From an uncultured Pseudoxanthomonas sp. (GTDB lineage: Bacteria > Pseudomonadota > Gammaproteobacteria > Xanthomonadales > Xanthomonadaceae), in assembly GCF_946886695.1 (NCBI RefSeq), contig NZ_CAMPJD010000054.1, positions 1 through 29,333 of the forward strand: a stretch of DNA of 29,333 nucleotides. Direction: 5' to 3'. The notes beneath the pieces were generated by a model. It worked only from the letters and a program-made list of their open reading frames with translations, did not search any database and had not been told where the DNA came from. Below are positions 1-8,136 of this stretch, piece after piece. Positions within the stretch are counted from its first letter, which is position 1; each line of letters begins with the position of its first letter. The translations under genes and the position numbers were made by a program.

Positions 1-734
1 GCCTTGTTCATGGCGCGGTAGGCGCCGCAGCAGTACAGCGCGATGTCGACGCCGGCCTCGCGGAGCTCGTCTGTGGTGAAGAAAGGCGTGGAGCCGAATT
101 CGGTCAGGTTGGCCAGGATCGGTACCTTCACTGCCGCTTTGAAACGGCGGTAGTCGTCCAGCGACTTCATCGCCTCCGGGAAGATCATGTCGGCGCCGGC
201 CTCGACATAGGCCATGGCACGCTCGATGGCGGCGTCGAGCCCTTCCACCGCCGCCGCATCGGTGCGCGCCATGATCACGAAGCCCGCATCGGTACGGGCG
301 TCGACAGCGGCCTTGACGCGGTCGACCATCTCGTCCCTGGACACCACTTCCTTGCCAGGGCGATGCCCGCAGCGCTTCTGGCCCACCTGGTCCTCCATGT
401 GCACCGCGGCAACTCCCACACGCTCGAACGAACGGATGGTGCGGGCGATGTTGAAAGCGCCGCCCCAGCCTGTATCGATGTCGACCAGCAACGGCAGTCC
501 GGTGGCGTCGACGATGCGGCGCGCGTCGGTCAGGACATCCTCCATCGTGCTGATGCCCAGGTCCGGCATGCCCAGCGAGTTGGCCGCTACGCCGCCGCCG
601 GAAAGGTACAGGGACTGGTAGCCGACGCGCTTCGCCATCAGGCCGGCATACGCGGTGATGGCGCCCATCACCTGCAACGGCGATTCGGCGGCAACGGCGG
701 CGCGGAAGCGGGCGCCGGCAGATTGCGTGCTCAT
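1..734 (-). CDS. prpB: 2-methylisocitrate lyase PrpB (5' part; 3' end off window)
   Basis: PrpB cleaves 2-methylisocitrate to pyruvate and succinate, the last step of the cytoplasmic 2-methylcitrate cycle for propionyl-CoA. The 244 visible residues show the isocitrate lyase/PEP mutase fold: an early [11 protein letters not shown] segment, the Mg-binding acidic stretch [10 protein letters not shown], and the lyase signature KRCGHRPGK with its catalytic Cys, followed by VIMARTDA and MIFPEAM. The family is about 290-300 residues, so roughly 50 C-terminal residues lie left of position 1. The ATG at 734 is supported by AAGGAG six bases upstream. Downstream prp genes such as methylcitrate synthase and dehydratase would lie off the left edge. 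It is divergent from the HTH-citrate synthase gene at 872, with a 137-base shared upstream region. PrpB rather than isocitrate lyase AceA is favoured by length and signature context. Confidence 0.95.
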   Translation of the reverse strand, partial: MSTQSAGARFRAAVAAESPLQVMGAITAYAGLMAKRVGYQSLYLSGGGVAANSLGMPDLGISTMEDVLTDARRIVDATGLPLLVDIDTGWGGAFNIARTIRSFERVGVAAVHMEDQVGQKRCGHRPGKEVVSRDEMVDRVKAAVDARTDAGFVIMARTDAAAVEGLDAAIERAMAYVEAGADMIFPEAMKSLDDYRRFKAAVKVPILANLTEFGSTPFFTTDELREAGVDIALYCCGAYRAMNK

Positions 735-871
735 GGATAACTCCTTCGTCAGGCCGTGCAGCGGATCGCCGCAGGGCGGAGGTGCGTGAAGGGTACGCCC
801 CTCTTCGGGACGCAAATCTGGCACCATCCACAGGGTTGATCAATCTTGATCGAACGAATCAATATTTCCAC
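735..871. promoter_or_regulatory. Divergent prpB / HTH-citrate synthase control region with TTGAT/ATCAA half-sites
   Basis: This is the whole 137-base spacer between two divergent starts. At 836-862 it holds a perfect 8-bp palindrome TTGATCAA (836-843) followed by TTGAT (846-850) and ATCAA (858-862), which form an inverted repeat with a 7-base centre. The four half-sites lie only 10-36 bases from the plus-strand ATG at 872, where a repressor of that gene would sit; they are 100 or more bases from the prpB start. On the minus strand TTGATC (838-843) could also act as a -35 for prpB. The repeat is seen directly; its role as an operator is inferred. Confidence 0.5.
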
Positions 872-2098
872 ATGGCCGCCTCCACCGACCTGCTGTCCGC
901 CCGCGAGACCTGCCGCCTGCTCGGCATCAGCCAGGCCACGCTGTATGCCTACGTCAGCCGCGGGCTGCTGGAGTCGCGCCCCGGCAAGGACCATCGCAGC
1001 CGCCTGTACCTGCTGCAGGACGTGGAGCGGCTGGCGCAGCGCAAGCAGGTGGGCCGTGGCGCGGCCCGTGGCGCGGCGCAGAGCCTGGACCGTGGCCTGC
1101 CCGTGCTGGAAACGCGCATCTCGCTGATCAGGGCCGACGGGCCCTACTACCGTGGCCGCTCGGCGATCGCGATGGTCCAGGAGGGCGCCACGCTGGAAGA
1201 CGTGGCACGGCAACTGTGGGACGGTGGCGAGGACGATCCGTTCGCCACCCCGTCGTCGACGCAGTGGCCGCCGGTGGTCGCGCCGCTCGCCACCGATGCC
1301 TCGCTGCCGCCGCTGGAGCGGGCGATGGCCGCCATCCCGCTGCTGGCGCTGGACGTACGCCACTCCTTCAGTTCCGCCCCGCGCGTGCGCCACGAGATCG
1401 CAGCCGGCCTGTTGCGCCACAGCGCGGCGCTGCTGGTCGCGCGGCCGCCGTCCGATGCGCCGGTGCACCGCGTGCTCGCGGGAGCGTGGCGTCCGGGCGA
1501 CGATGGATTCGCCGAACTGGTGCGCGCCGCGCTGGTGGTGTGCGCCGACCACGAACTCAACGTGTCCGCCTTCGCCGCGCGCGTGGTGGCCTCCACTGGT
1601 GCGCACCTGCATGCCACGGCCTGCAGCGGCCTGGCGGCGCTGTCCGGGCCACGCCACGGTGGCGCGACGACACGCGCCTACGCCCTCATCGCCGATGCGC
1701 AGCAGGCCAAGTCGCCGCGCGGCTTCATCGCGCAACGCTGGCAGCGCGGCGACGACCTGCCAGGCTTCGGCCACGCGCTGTACCCGCAGGGTGATCCACG
1801 CGGCGCGGAACTGCTGGCGCGCGCACGCGACCGGCATGCCGGCACGCGCGAGATGGCCGCACTGGAAACGCTGATCGTCGCCACCGAGGAGATCAGCGGC
1901 CTGCGGCCGAACATCGATTTCATGCTCGCCGCGATCTGCCATCTCAACCGGCTGCCGGCAACACCTGCGCTGGTGATGTTCGCCGCAGGACGCCTGGCAG
2001 GCTGGCTGGCGCACGCGCTGGAACAGCAGGCGCAGGGCCGCCTGATCCGCCCGCGCGCGCGCTACACCGGCATTACCCCACCGGCGACATCAACCTGA
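872..2098 (+). CDS. Helix-turn-helix / citrate synthase fusion protein, putative prp regulator
   Basis: A 408-residue protein with two parts. Residues about 7-52 are a MerR/excisionase-type HTH and wing (ETCRLLGISQATLYAYVSRG, then RSRLYLLQDVERL). Residues about 75-400 are a citrate synthase fold with DHELN, RHGGA, GFGH, NIDF and RPRARYTG. The three catalytic positions of the family appear kept: His262, His301 and Asp349. However, the usual Arg after the second His (GHRxY) is Ala (GHALY), and the large domain looks short. Start: ATG 872 begins right before the HTH; an in-frame GTG at 782 would add 30 unrelated residues. There is no clear Shine-Dalgarno, and CAATAT at 860-865 could be a -10 for a leaderless message. 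Similar fusions are annotated in databases as citrate synthase family proteins. Its place between prpB and prpE suggests methylcitrate-responsive regulation; a real (methyl)citrate synthase is the alternative. Confidence 0.85.
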   Translation: MAASTDLLSARETCRLLGISQATLYAYVSRGLLESRPGKDHRSRLYLLQDVERLAQRKQVGRGAARGAAQSLDRGLPVLETRISLIRADGPYYRGRSAIAMVQEGATLEDVARQLWDGGEDDPFATPSSTQWPPVVAPLATDASLPPLERAMAAIPLLALDVRHSFSSAPRVRHEIAAGLLRHSAALLVARPPSDAPVHRVLAGAWRPGDDGFAELVRAALVVCADHELNVSAFAARVVASTGAHLHATACSGLAALSGPRHGGATTRAYALIADAQQAKSPRGFIAQRWQRGDDLPGFGHALYPQGDPRGAELLARARDRHAGTREMAALETLIVATEEISGLRPNIDFMLAAICHLNRLPATPALVMFAAGRLAGWLAHALEQQAQGRLIRPRARYTGITPPATST

Positions 2099-2185
2099 TG
2101 CGCTCCCCTCACGCACCGGCATGCGTTTGACATCGCCGACGCATATGGTGACCCTGCGCGGGCCCATTCGCTTCCCGCTGCCGTA

Positions 2186-3589
2186 ATGCGCCCTGCCCTG
2201 GTCCTGTGCCTGCTGCTGACGATGATGACCCCCACCACCATCGCCCGGAATACCGACAACGCCAACGCAACCGCCATCGCGCCCGCATTGATGCCGATAC
2301 CGTCGCCGCCCGCGTGGTTGTCCGACATCGACACACTGTACGACGCAGGCCTGCGTGCGGCCGGCCTGGACGACCGCACGTTCAGCGCGGAGCACTGGTG
2401 GTCGGTCGCCACGCCATTGCTGGAGCGCAAGCGTGGGTTCCGCATCGAAGAAATCGGCCGCAGCGTGGAGGACCGTCCCCTGCGCCATGTGCACTGGGGC
2501 ACGGGCAAGACGTCGGTCCTGCTGTGGTCGCAGATGCATGGCGACGAAAGCACGGCATCGATGGCATTGGCGGACCTGTTCCGCTTCCTCGGCGAACATC
2601 CCGACGATCCGCGCGTGCAGGCGCTGCGGGCGAACACCACGCTGCACTTCTTTCCCATCGTCAACCCGGACGGTGCCGCGCGATTCCAGCGCCGCAACGT
2701 GCAGGGCATCGACCTCAACCGCGATGCGCGGAGGCTGGCGACGCCCGAGGCGCGCACCTTGAAGGCCCTGTTCGACCAGGTGGAGCCGACATACGGTTTC
2801 AACCTGCACGACCAGCGCGTGGGCTACCGTGCCGGCGATTCCGACCGCGGTACCGCCATCGCGCTGCTGTCGCCGCCGTACAACCATGCCGCCGACGTGA
2901 ACGACGTGCGTACGCGCGCCATCGAGGTGGCAGGCGTGATCCGCACCGCGCTGGAGCCTTACCTCGCCGGCCACATCGCGCGCTGGGACGAAACCTTCGA
3001 CCCGCGCGCGTTCGGCGATCTCACCACGCAGTGGGGAGCCAGCACGGTGCTGATCGAAGCCGGCGGCATCGAGGGCGATGTGCAGAAGCAGCGCCTGCGC
3101 AAGCTCTATTTCCTCGGCCTGGTGGCCGCGCTGGACAGCATCGCCACCGGCAGCCACGCCGGCGTGCCGCACGCGCTGTACCGCGAACTGCCTGAGAACG
3201 GCGACGTGTGGCCTGACCTGCTGGTCCGCGGCGGCACGCTGTCCGTGCCTGGCCAACCGCCGACGCGCGCCGACGTGCTGGTGAATTTCCGCAATCCGCT
3301 GGCCGAAACAGACGGCGCCGTCGCCGACGTGGGTGACCTGGGCACCAAGAAGGCGCGTCGCAGCATCGATGCGCGCGGACTGTTCATCGTGCCGCTGCCG
3401 GGGCGCGAGGGCGAGCGCACGGTGATCGAAGCGAACGACGACGGCGACAACGACGAACCCCGGTCGCCCCCGCCGCTCACGCCCGGCGCCAGCGCACGGT
3501 TCGTGTTGAGCCGCGATCCGCAGGGCCGCGACGTGGTGTGGACGCTGGACGGCAGCGTGGATCCCGAGACACCTTCACCGGCGCACTGA
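2186..3589 (+). CDS. Secreted M14-family zinc carboxypeptidase-like protein
   Basis: A 467-residue protein with a probable N-terminal signal peptide (hydrophobic residues 3-19, cleavage near residue 20-30), so periplasmic or exported. The M14 core runs from about residue 75 to 315: zinc ligands His118 and Glu121 in QMHGDEST, the NPDGAARF and DLNRD stretch (about 160-180), the third ligand His208 in FNLHDQR, and Glu291 in VLIEAGG as the likely general base. These predict a metallopeptidase removing C-terminal residues from peptides or peptidoglycan stems; the substrate cannot be read from the sequence. The C-terminal 130 residues are not recognised and contain a very acidic run (about 411-424) before a Pro-rich stretch. 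The start is the first ATG before the signal peptide, without a clear ribosome site. It ends four bases from the convergent prpE stop. No obvious link to propionate. Confidence 0.85.
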   Translation: MRPALVLCLLLTMMTPTTIARNTDNANATAIAPALMPIPSPPAWLSDIDTLYDAGLRAAGLDDRTFSAEHWWSVATPLLERKRGFRIEEIGRSVEDRPLRHVHWGTGKTSVLLWSQMHGDESTASMALADLFRFLGEHPDDPRVQALRANTTLHFFPIVNPDGAARFQRRNVQGIDLNRDARRLATPEARTLKALFDQVEPTYGFNLHDQRVGYRAGDSDRGTAIALLSPPYNHAADVNDVRTRAIEVAGVIRTALEPYLAGHIARWDETFDPRAFGDLTTQWGASTVLIEAGGIEGDVQKQRLRKLYFLGLVAALDSIATGSHAGVPHALYRELPENGDVWPDLLVRGGTLSVPGQPPTRADVLVNFRNPLAETDGAVADVGDLGTKKARRSIDARGLFIVPLPGREGERTVIEANDDGDNDEPRSPPPLTPGASARFVLSRDPQGRDVVWTLDGSVDPETPSPAH

Positions 3590-3593
3590 CGGA

Positions 3594-5495
3594 TCAGCTG
3601 CCCACGTCGGGTCCGCGCAGCAGCGCGCGTTTCACTTCTTCCAGCGCGTTCGGGTCATCCAGCGTGGAAAGATCGCCGGGATCGGCGCCCTGCGCCAGCG
3701 CCTGCAACGAGCGCCGCAGCAGCTTGCCGGAGCGCGTCTTCGGCAGGGCATTGACGATGTAGACCCGCGCCGGCCGCGCGACCGCCCCCAGGCTCTGCTC
3801 GACCGTGCGCCGCATGCCGTCGGCGGCCTGCACCCGCTCGTGCGGCTCGTCGGTCGCCTGCCGCAACGTGGCGAACACCACCGGCACCTGCCCTTTCAGT
3901 TCATCGGCCACGCCGATGACGGCGGCTTCCGCGACCGCGGGGAACCCTGACACGGATTCCTCGATCTCGCGCGTACCCAGGCGGTGCCCGGCCACGTTGA
4001 TGACATCATCAGTGCGCCCCAGGATGAAGGTGTAGCCGTCCTCGTCGCGGATCGCCCAGTCCAGCGAGCTGTACAGCAGCTCCTTGAAATGGCTGAAATA
4101 GCTGGAGAGGAAACGCGCGTCGTCGTTCCAGATCGTCGTCATGCAGCCCGGCGGCAGCGGTGGCTGCATGACCAGCACGCCCTTCTGCCCTGGGCCCACT
4201 TCTTCTCCGGTCGCCTCGTCGATCACCTTCATCCGGTACCCGAGATTGGGGAAGCCGGGCGAACCGAACCGCACGGGCTTCATGTCCAGCCCCGGCAGCA
4301 GCGTCAACGCGGGCCAGCCCGTCTCGGTCTGCCAGTAATTGTCGATCACCGGCTTGCCGATCGCGTCGGTGATCCAGTGCGCGGTGGGTTCGTCCAACGG
4401 TTCGCCCGCGAGGAACAGATACTTCAACTCGGACAGGTCGTGGCGCTTGATGAAGTCGATATCGTGCTTCTTCAGCACGCGCACTGCCGTCGGCGAGGAG
4501 AACATGGTGCGCACGCGGTACTGCTCGCACAGCGCCCACCAGATGCCGGCGTCCGGGGCCGTCGGCAGGCCTTCGTACAGCACCGACGTCGCACCGACGA
4601 TCAGCGGACCGTACACGTTGTAGGAATGCCCGACGGCCCAGCCGACATCGGAGGTCGAGAACATCACCTGCCCCGGCCCCACGTCGAACACGGTGCGCAT
4701 CGACAGCGCCATGGCCACGGCATAGCCGCCGACATCGCGCTGCACGCCCTTGGGCTTGCCCGTGGTGCCGGAGGTGTAGAGCAGGTAGCTGGGCGCGTTC
4801 GATTCCAGCCACTCCACCGGCACGTCGACGTCGCCGACTTCGGCGCGCAACGCAGCGTAGTCTTCGTCGCGGCCCGCCACTTTCGGTTCGGCCGCATCCA
4901 GCCCACGCGAGACGATCAACACCTTGGCCGGCGGCGTGGCCGCCTTCGTGCAGGCCTCATCGACCAGCGCCTTGTACGGAATGACCTTGCCACCGCGACT
5001 GCCGGCATCGGCGGCGATCAACAGCTTCGGTTGCGCGTCGTCGATCCGCAGCGCCAGATTGTGCGCGGCGAAGCCCCCGAACACCACCGAATGCACCGCA
5101 CCGATGCGTGCGCAGGCGAGCATCGCGAACACGGCCTCCGCCATGTTGGGCATGTAGATGACCACGCGGTCACCGCGGCCTACATCGAGCCGCTTGAGCA
5201 CGGCGGCGAACGCATTCACTTCGCGATGCAGTTCGCGATAGGTCAGTTCCCGCGTGACATCGGTTTCGGTGGACACCGCCACCAGCGCCAGCTGGTCGCC
5301 ACGCTCGGCAAGATGCCGGTCCACTGCGTTGTAGCAGAGATTGGTCTGCCCGCCGACAAACCAGCGTCGGAAAGGTGGATTGGAATAGTCGAGGATCTGC
5401 CGCGGCGGCACCTGCCAATGGATCGCCTTCGCCTCCTCGCCCCAGAAGGCCTCGGGCTGCTCGATCGAGCGCCGGTAGACGTCTTCGTATGCCAT
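3594..5495 (-). CDS. prpE: Propionyl-CoA synthetase PrpE
   Basis: An AMP-forming acyl-CoA synthetase that activates propionate to propionyl-CoA through propionyl-AMP, feeding the methylcitrate cycle. Its 633 residues match the family length. In order: N-terminal ACAS-type segment with WFVGGQTNLCYNAVDRH (45-61), P-loop YTSGTTGKPKG (240-250), NYWQTETG (386-393), GRTDDVINVAGHRL hinge region (493-506), and PKTRSGKLLRR (585-595) with Lys591, the catalytic and acetylation-regulated lysine of this superfamily. The GTTGKPKGVQRD wording after the P-loop is typical of PrpE; acetyl-CoA synthetase usually has SGSTGKPKG. The start ATG at 5495 has GGGAG seven bases upstream, inside a 7-bp hairpin. It is close to prpB but separate from it, separated by the HTH-citrate synthase and peptidase genes. 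Confidence 0.93.
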   Translation of the reverse strand: MAYEDVYRRSIEQPEAFWGEEAKAIHWQVPPRQILDYSNPPFRRWFVGGQTNLCYNAVDRHLAERGDQLALVAVSTETDVTRELTYRELHREVNAFAAVLKRLDVGRGDRVVIYMPNMAEAVFAMLACARIGAVHSVVFGGFAAHNLALRIDDAQPKLLIAADAGSRGGKVIPYKALVDEACTKAATPPAKVLIVSRGLDAAEPKVAGRDEDYAALRAEVGDVDVPVEWLESNAPSYLLYTSGTTGKPKGVQRDVGGYAVAMALSMRTVFDVGPGQVMFSTSDVGWAVGHSYNVYGPLIVGATSVLYEGLPTAPDAGIWWALCEQYRVRTMFSSPTAVRVLKKHDIDFIKRHDLSELKYLFLAGEPLDEPTAHWITDAIGKPVIDNYWQTETGWPALTLLPGLDMKPVRFGSPGFPNLGYRMKVIDEATGEEVGPGQKGVLVMQPPLPPGCMTTIWNDDARFLSSYFSHFKELLYSSLDWAIRDEDGYTFILGRTDDVINVAGHRLGTREIEESVSGFPAVAEAAVIGVADELKGQVPVVFATLRQATDEPHERVQAADGMRRTVEQSLGAVARPARVYIVNALPKTRSGKLLRRSLQALAQGADPGDLSTLDDPNALEEVKRALLRGPDVGS

Positions 5496-5501
5496 GCGAT
5501 G

Positions 5502-5524
5502 CTCCCAGATGCCGCGACTGGGAG
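5502..5524 (-). promoter_or_regulatory. Hairpin enclosing the prpE ribosome binding site
   Basis: The 7-base arms CTCCCAG (5502-5508) and CTGGGAG (5518-5524) are exact reverse complements around a 9-base loop. On the prpE message the downstream arm contains the GGGAG that serves as Shine-Dalgarno, ending seven bases before the ATG. The pairing is seen in the sequence; a role in limiting translation is inferred. Confidence 0.4.
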
Positions 5525-5579
5525 GAGCATAGTCCTCCGTCCTGGCGGCGACCGTTCTACCTTGGTCGCACGACAGAGC

Positions 5580-6884
5580 TCAGGAAGCGGCTCCCACGCG
5601 ACCGTTTGTCGCAGCAGATACGACTGCGAGCCGCGTGACGGCGGCGCATAGCAGCGGAGCGAGTACGAACAGGCCGAGGAAATACCTCCCCTGCACCTCA
5701 AATACCACGTGCACGCTCCAGAAGCCCACCAGCCACAGCACGGGTAAGGCGCCCAGTGGATCTCTCTTCCTGAGCAGCAGGAGGGCAGTCCAGAGACAGG
5801 CAAGAATGATCAGGCCACGCGCCCACCCGTAAACCTTGCGCTCTGCTCCCAGCGCCCGGTAGTAGCGCGCGTTGATCTGCTCGCGATCAGGACGGTCGTC
5901 GATGCGTGCACGGATATTCGGCGACTCGATCAGCCAGTACAGTGCATACGGGGGCGGACTCAGGATCTCTGGCGCCTTGCAGCGCACCACCGACAGCCAG
6001 TGTTCGATGGGCTGCGCCTGCAGACGATCCATCACAGCCTTCGACAACGACTTGTGCAGATCCTCCTTCGCTGCCCGTGCCGCTTCAACCGACCAGTAAC
6101 CGCACCCTTGGGAACGCTGGTCGCTCGATACCAGCAGGCCGCCGTACAACGTCACGGCGGAACTGGTACGGATCTGCTCCGTCTTGCCACTGGATACGCG
6201 CATAACCATGTCCATCGCGAAACCCAGCACGGAGCCCGCGAGAAGCACCAGTAGCACGCGCTGGAAGCCGGGCGATAGGGACCGGCGCAGCAGCCATGCA
6301 ATCGGAATCGTCAACACCAGCAGCGCCCACAGCACGAGCGCGTACTGCGGCTTGGTCGACACGGCGAACATGATGCAGGCCACAGCTAGGCCGGAGCGCC
6401 AGCCAGACGCCAGCCTGAGTCCGGCATCCGCCAATAGCCAGAACGCCGTACCTAGCGCGGCAGCGGCCACCAGGTCGAGTTGCACTATCCCAGCGAATGG
6501 CGTGATCAACAGCAGGTACAGCGCCACCAGTTGGGCAAGGATCTTCCAGTGCCCGCCATCCAGTCGATAGCCGAGGAACAGCAGCCACAAGGCCGAGGGA
6601 ATGTTGATCACCAACGACGCCGCCACCGGCGAAAGACCGAACGCCTTGGGCAGCGCAAGCAGCCACAAGCCCAGTCCGCCACGCACGTAGGCCTCCGGTC
6701 GCCCAGCCGACTGCCAGTAATATGCCCAGTCGCTGTGCGGCTCGGGCCACCACCATGCGGCCAGCGCGACGCCGATGCCGGCCAGCAGCAACGCCTGCAC
6801 TCCCGCCAATGTCAGCCAAGCCCAGCGGTAGTGCGGTCCGTTTGGTTCCACCATGTCCATGCCACCCGATCGTTGATCTGCCAT
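5580..6884 (-). CDS. Multi-pass membrane protein, GT-C glycosyltransferase-like
   Basis: A 434-residue protein with about ten hydrophobic segments, so an inner-membrane protein. Two features recall GT-C (PMT/ArnT-like) transferases that use polyprenyl-phosphate sugar donors: an acidic first external loop, SDWAYYWQSAG near residue 51, and a late EVQGRYFLG motif (about 398-406) like the ERY motif of that superfamily. A large soluble loop between the later helices (about 255-355) carries CGYWSVEAA and a lone VVRCKAPE Cys. Donor and acceptor are unknown. The start at ATG 6884 has AGGA nine bases upstream; an in-frame ATG eight codons in is possible. By eye the gene looks less G+C-rich than its neighbours, a weak hint of separate origin. 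The upstream spacer 6885-7065 shows no gene. Confidence 0.6.
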   Translation of the reverse strand: MADQRSGGMDMVEPNGPHYRWAWLTLAGVQALLLAGIGVALAAWWWPEPHSDWAYYWQSAGRPEAYVRGGLGLWLLALPKAFGLSPVAASLVINIPSALWLLFLGYRLDGGHWKILAQLVALYLLLITPFAGIVQLDLVAAAALGTAFWLLADAGLRLASGWRSGLAVACIMFAVSTKPQYALVLWALLVLTIPIAWLLRRSLSPGFQRVLLVLLAGSVLGFAMDMVMRVSSGKTEQIRTSSAVTLYGGLLVSSDQRSQGCGYWSVEAARAAKEDLHKSLSKAVMDRLQAQPIEHWLSVVRCKAPEILSPPPYALYWLIESPNIRARIDDRPDREQINARYYRALGAERKVYGWARGLIILACLWTALLLLRKRDPLGALPVLWLVGFWSVHVVFEVQGRYFLGLFVLAPLLCAAVTRLAVVSAATNGRVGAAS

Positions 6885-7065
6885 CTACAGCGATCCTAAC
6901 GCAGGTCGTCACCGGAACCGAGGACGAGCGGCGAGGTGGCCAGCATGTGCAAGAAGCGGTTTGATATTGGGATGCGTCAACCGGACCGCAGCATGATCCT
7001 GCACAGCGCTCTTGCCTTCGCCGCAGGGGTTCTCTCCTCATAGCCGCTCGTGGGAGGTCATCGGA

Positions 7066-8046
7066 TCACGCCAGTGGCAACCCGCTGTCGGCGCGACACA
7101 GCCGGTCGTGCAACGCGCGCACGGCCTCGACACGCGCATCCGTGCGCGCTTCTCCCAGCGTGCGGACATAGCGGCACGCAGCGAAACCCTCCGAACGCAG
7201 TTCATAGTCCGCCACCCATTGCCGGCGTTCGGCCATGCGCTCGGGCTTGATAGGCCATGTTCCAGGGCGCGGCCGCAGATGCCTGGCGATACCGATGCGC
7301 CATGGCTTGGGGCTCACGCGTGCACGGAAACAGTGCTGGCGCACGCACATCAGCGCATACAGAGGATCGGTCTTCAGCGCGGTGAAGCAGGCCTCGACCT
7401 CGGGATCGGCGGGATCGAAGGGGCGGTGCATGGCCAGCATGCGGAACCCGGCCGGCGTGCGGTACTGCCGCAGGCACCAGTCGGGATGAGCGTCGGCGAA
7501 TGCCTCCACGCGCGCGTTCGCCCATGCTTCCGGACCGCCGTCGCGGCGCATGCGAGCGGCGTGCAGGCGGCGGATCATCGCGCCTGCGGCTACCATCGAC
7601 ACGATGACGGCGACTATGCCCACCCACCAGGAGCCGGCGAGCAGGCCAGCGATGATCGCCAGGGCCAGCAGCGGCGATCGGACCTTACGCTTCAGCGACG
7701 CATCCGGCCGTGGATCATCAAAGTCGATGTCCACGAACAGGGCATTCGGCGTGTTGAGGCAGAGCGCGCCATAGGAATTTCGTGTGATCACGCTGTCGCC
7801 TTCGCGCGCGATGATCTCCTCGCGGATCGGTACGCCCACCGCACCGTTGTAAGGACGCTTGTCTTCACGGCGCGGCAGCGGTTCGCCGGCCAACACCCGC
7901 TCGAACGCTTCACGCGTTCGTGCGTCGGCGAGCGCCTGCGCATCCTGCTGACTGAGGTCCGACCAGCCGAAGCGGCGCACGGTGACCTGCCTGCCTTTCG
8001 AGCGATGCTGCAATCGCCCTTCGGCCCAGTACTGCGGAACGATCAT
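7066..8046 (-). CDS. Conserved-looking protein with two central membrane helices, unknown function
   Basis: A 326-residue protein I do not recognise as a named family. The N-terminal 120 residues are soluble and contain PYNGAVGVPIREEI and then NTPNALFVDIDFDD (about 99-112). Two adjacent hydrophobic helices follow (about 124-158). The C-terminal half is soluble with Arg/Trp-rich stretches: YRTPAGFRMLAMHRPFDP (about 196-213), LYALMCVRQHCFRARV (about 231-246) and PKPWRIGIARHLRPRPG. The helices are too close for more than a short hairpin, so both soluble parts probably face the cytoplasm. The hhhDhD-like VDIDF and the later T-x-x-G-x-R are loosely like motifs I and II of archaeo-eukaryotic primase folds, but His of motif II is replaced by Arg; this is only a hypothesis. 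Start ATG 8046 has GGGGG five bases upstream. It lies just past the mdh terminator, so it is probably transcribed separately. Confidence 0.7.
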   Translation of the reverse strand: MIVPQYWAEGRLQHRSKGRQVTVRRFGWSDLSQQDAQALADARTREAFERVLAGEPLPRREDKRPYNGAVGVPIREEIIAREGDSVITRNSYGALCLNTPNALFVDIDFDDPRPDASLKRKVRSPLLALAIIAGLLAGSWWVGIVAVIVSMVAAGAMIRRLHAARMRRDGGPEAWANARVEAFADAHPDWCLRQYRTPAGFRMLAMHRPFDPADPEVEACFTALKTDPLYALMCVRQHCFRARVSPKPWRIGIARHLRPRPGTWPIKPERMAERRQWVADYELRSEGFAACRYVRTLGEARTDARVEAVRALHDRLCRADSGLPLA

Positions 8047-8085
8047 GCATACCCCCTGTCTACGGCCGCCGCCCCCACGCAGGGC

Positions 8086-8114
8086 AAAAAAAAGCGCCGG
8101 GGTCCCCGGCGCTT
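8086..8114 (-). terminator. Rho-independent terminator of mdh
   Basis: Arms AAGCGCCGGGG (8092-8102) and CCCCGGCGCTT (8104-8114) are perfect reverse complements. On the minus strand the stem runs straight into eight T residues (8086-8093, partly shared with the stem base). It begins 22 bases past the mdh stop codon. This is a canonical intrinsic terminator. Confidence 0.93.
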
Positions 8115-8136
8115 CTTGTACACCATGCCGGGACGA

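Noticed and set aside
782..871. Upstream GTG start for the HTH-citrate synthase gene
   Set aside because: It adds 30 residues without homology, runs through the operator-like repeats, and lacks a clear ribosome site.
3594..5495. Acetyl-CoA synthetase (acs) instead of prpE
   Set aside because: The P-loop wording (SGTTGKPKGVQRD), the length of 633 residues and the neighbouring prpB favour PrpE.
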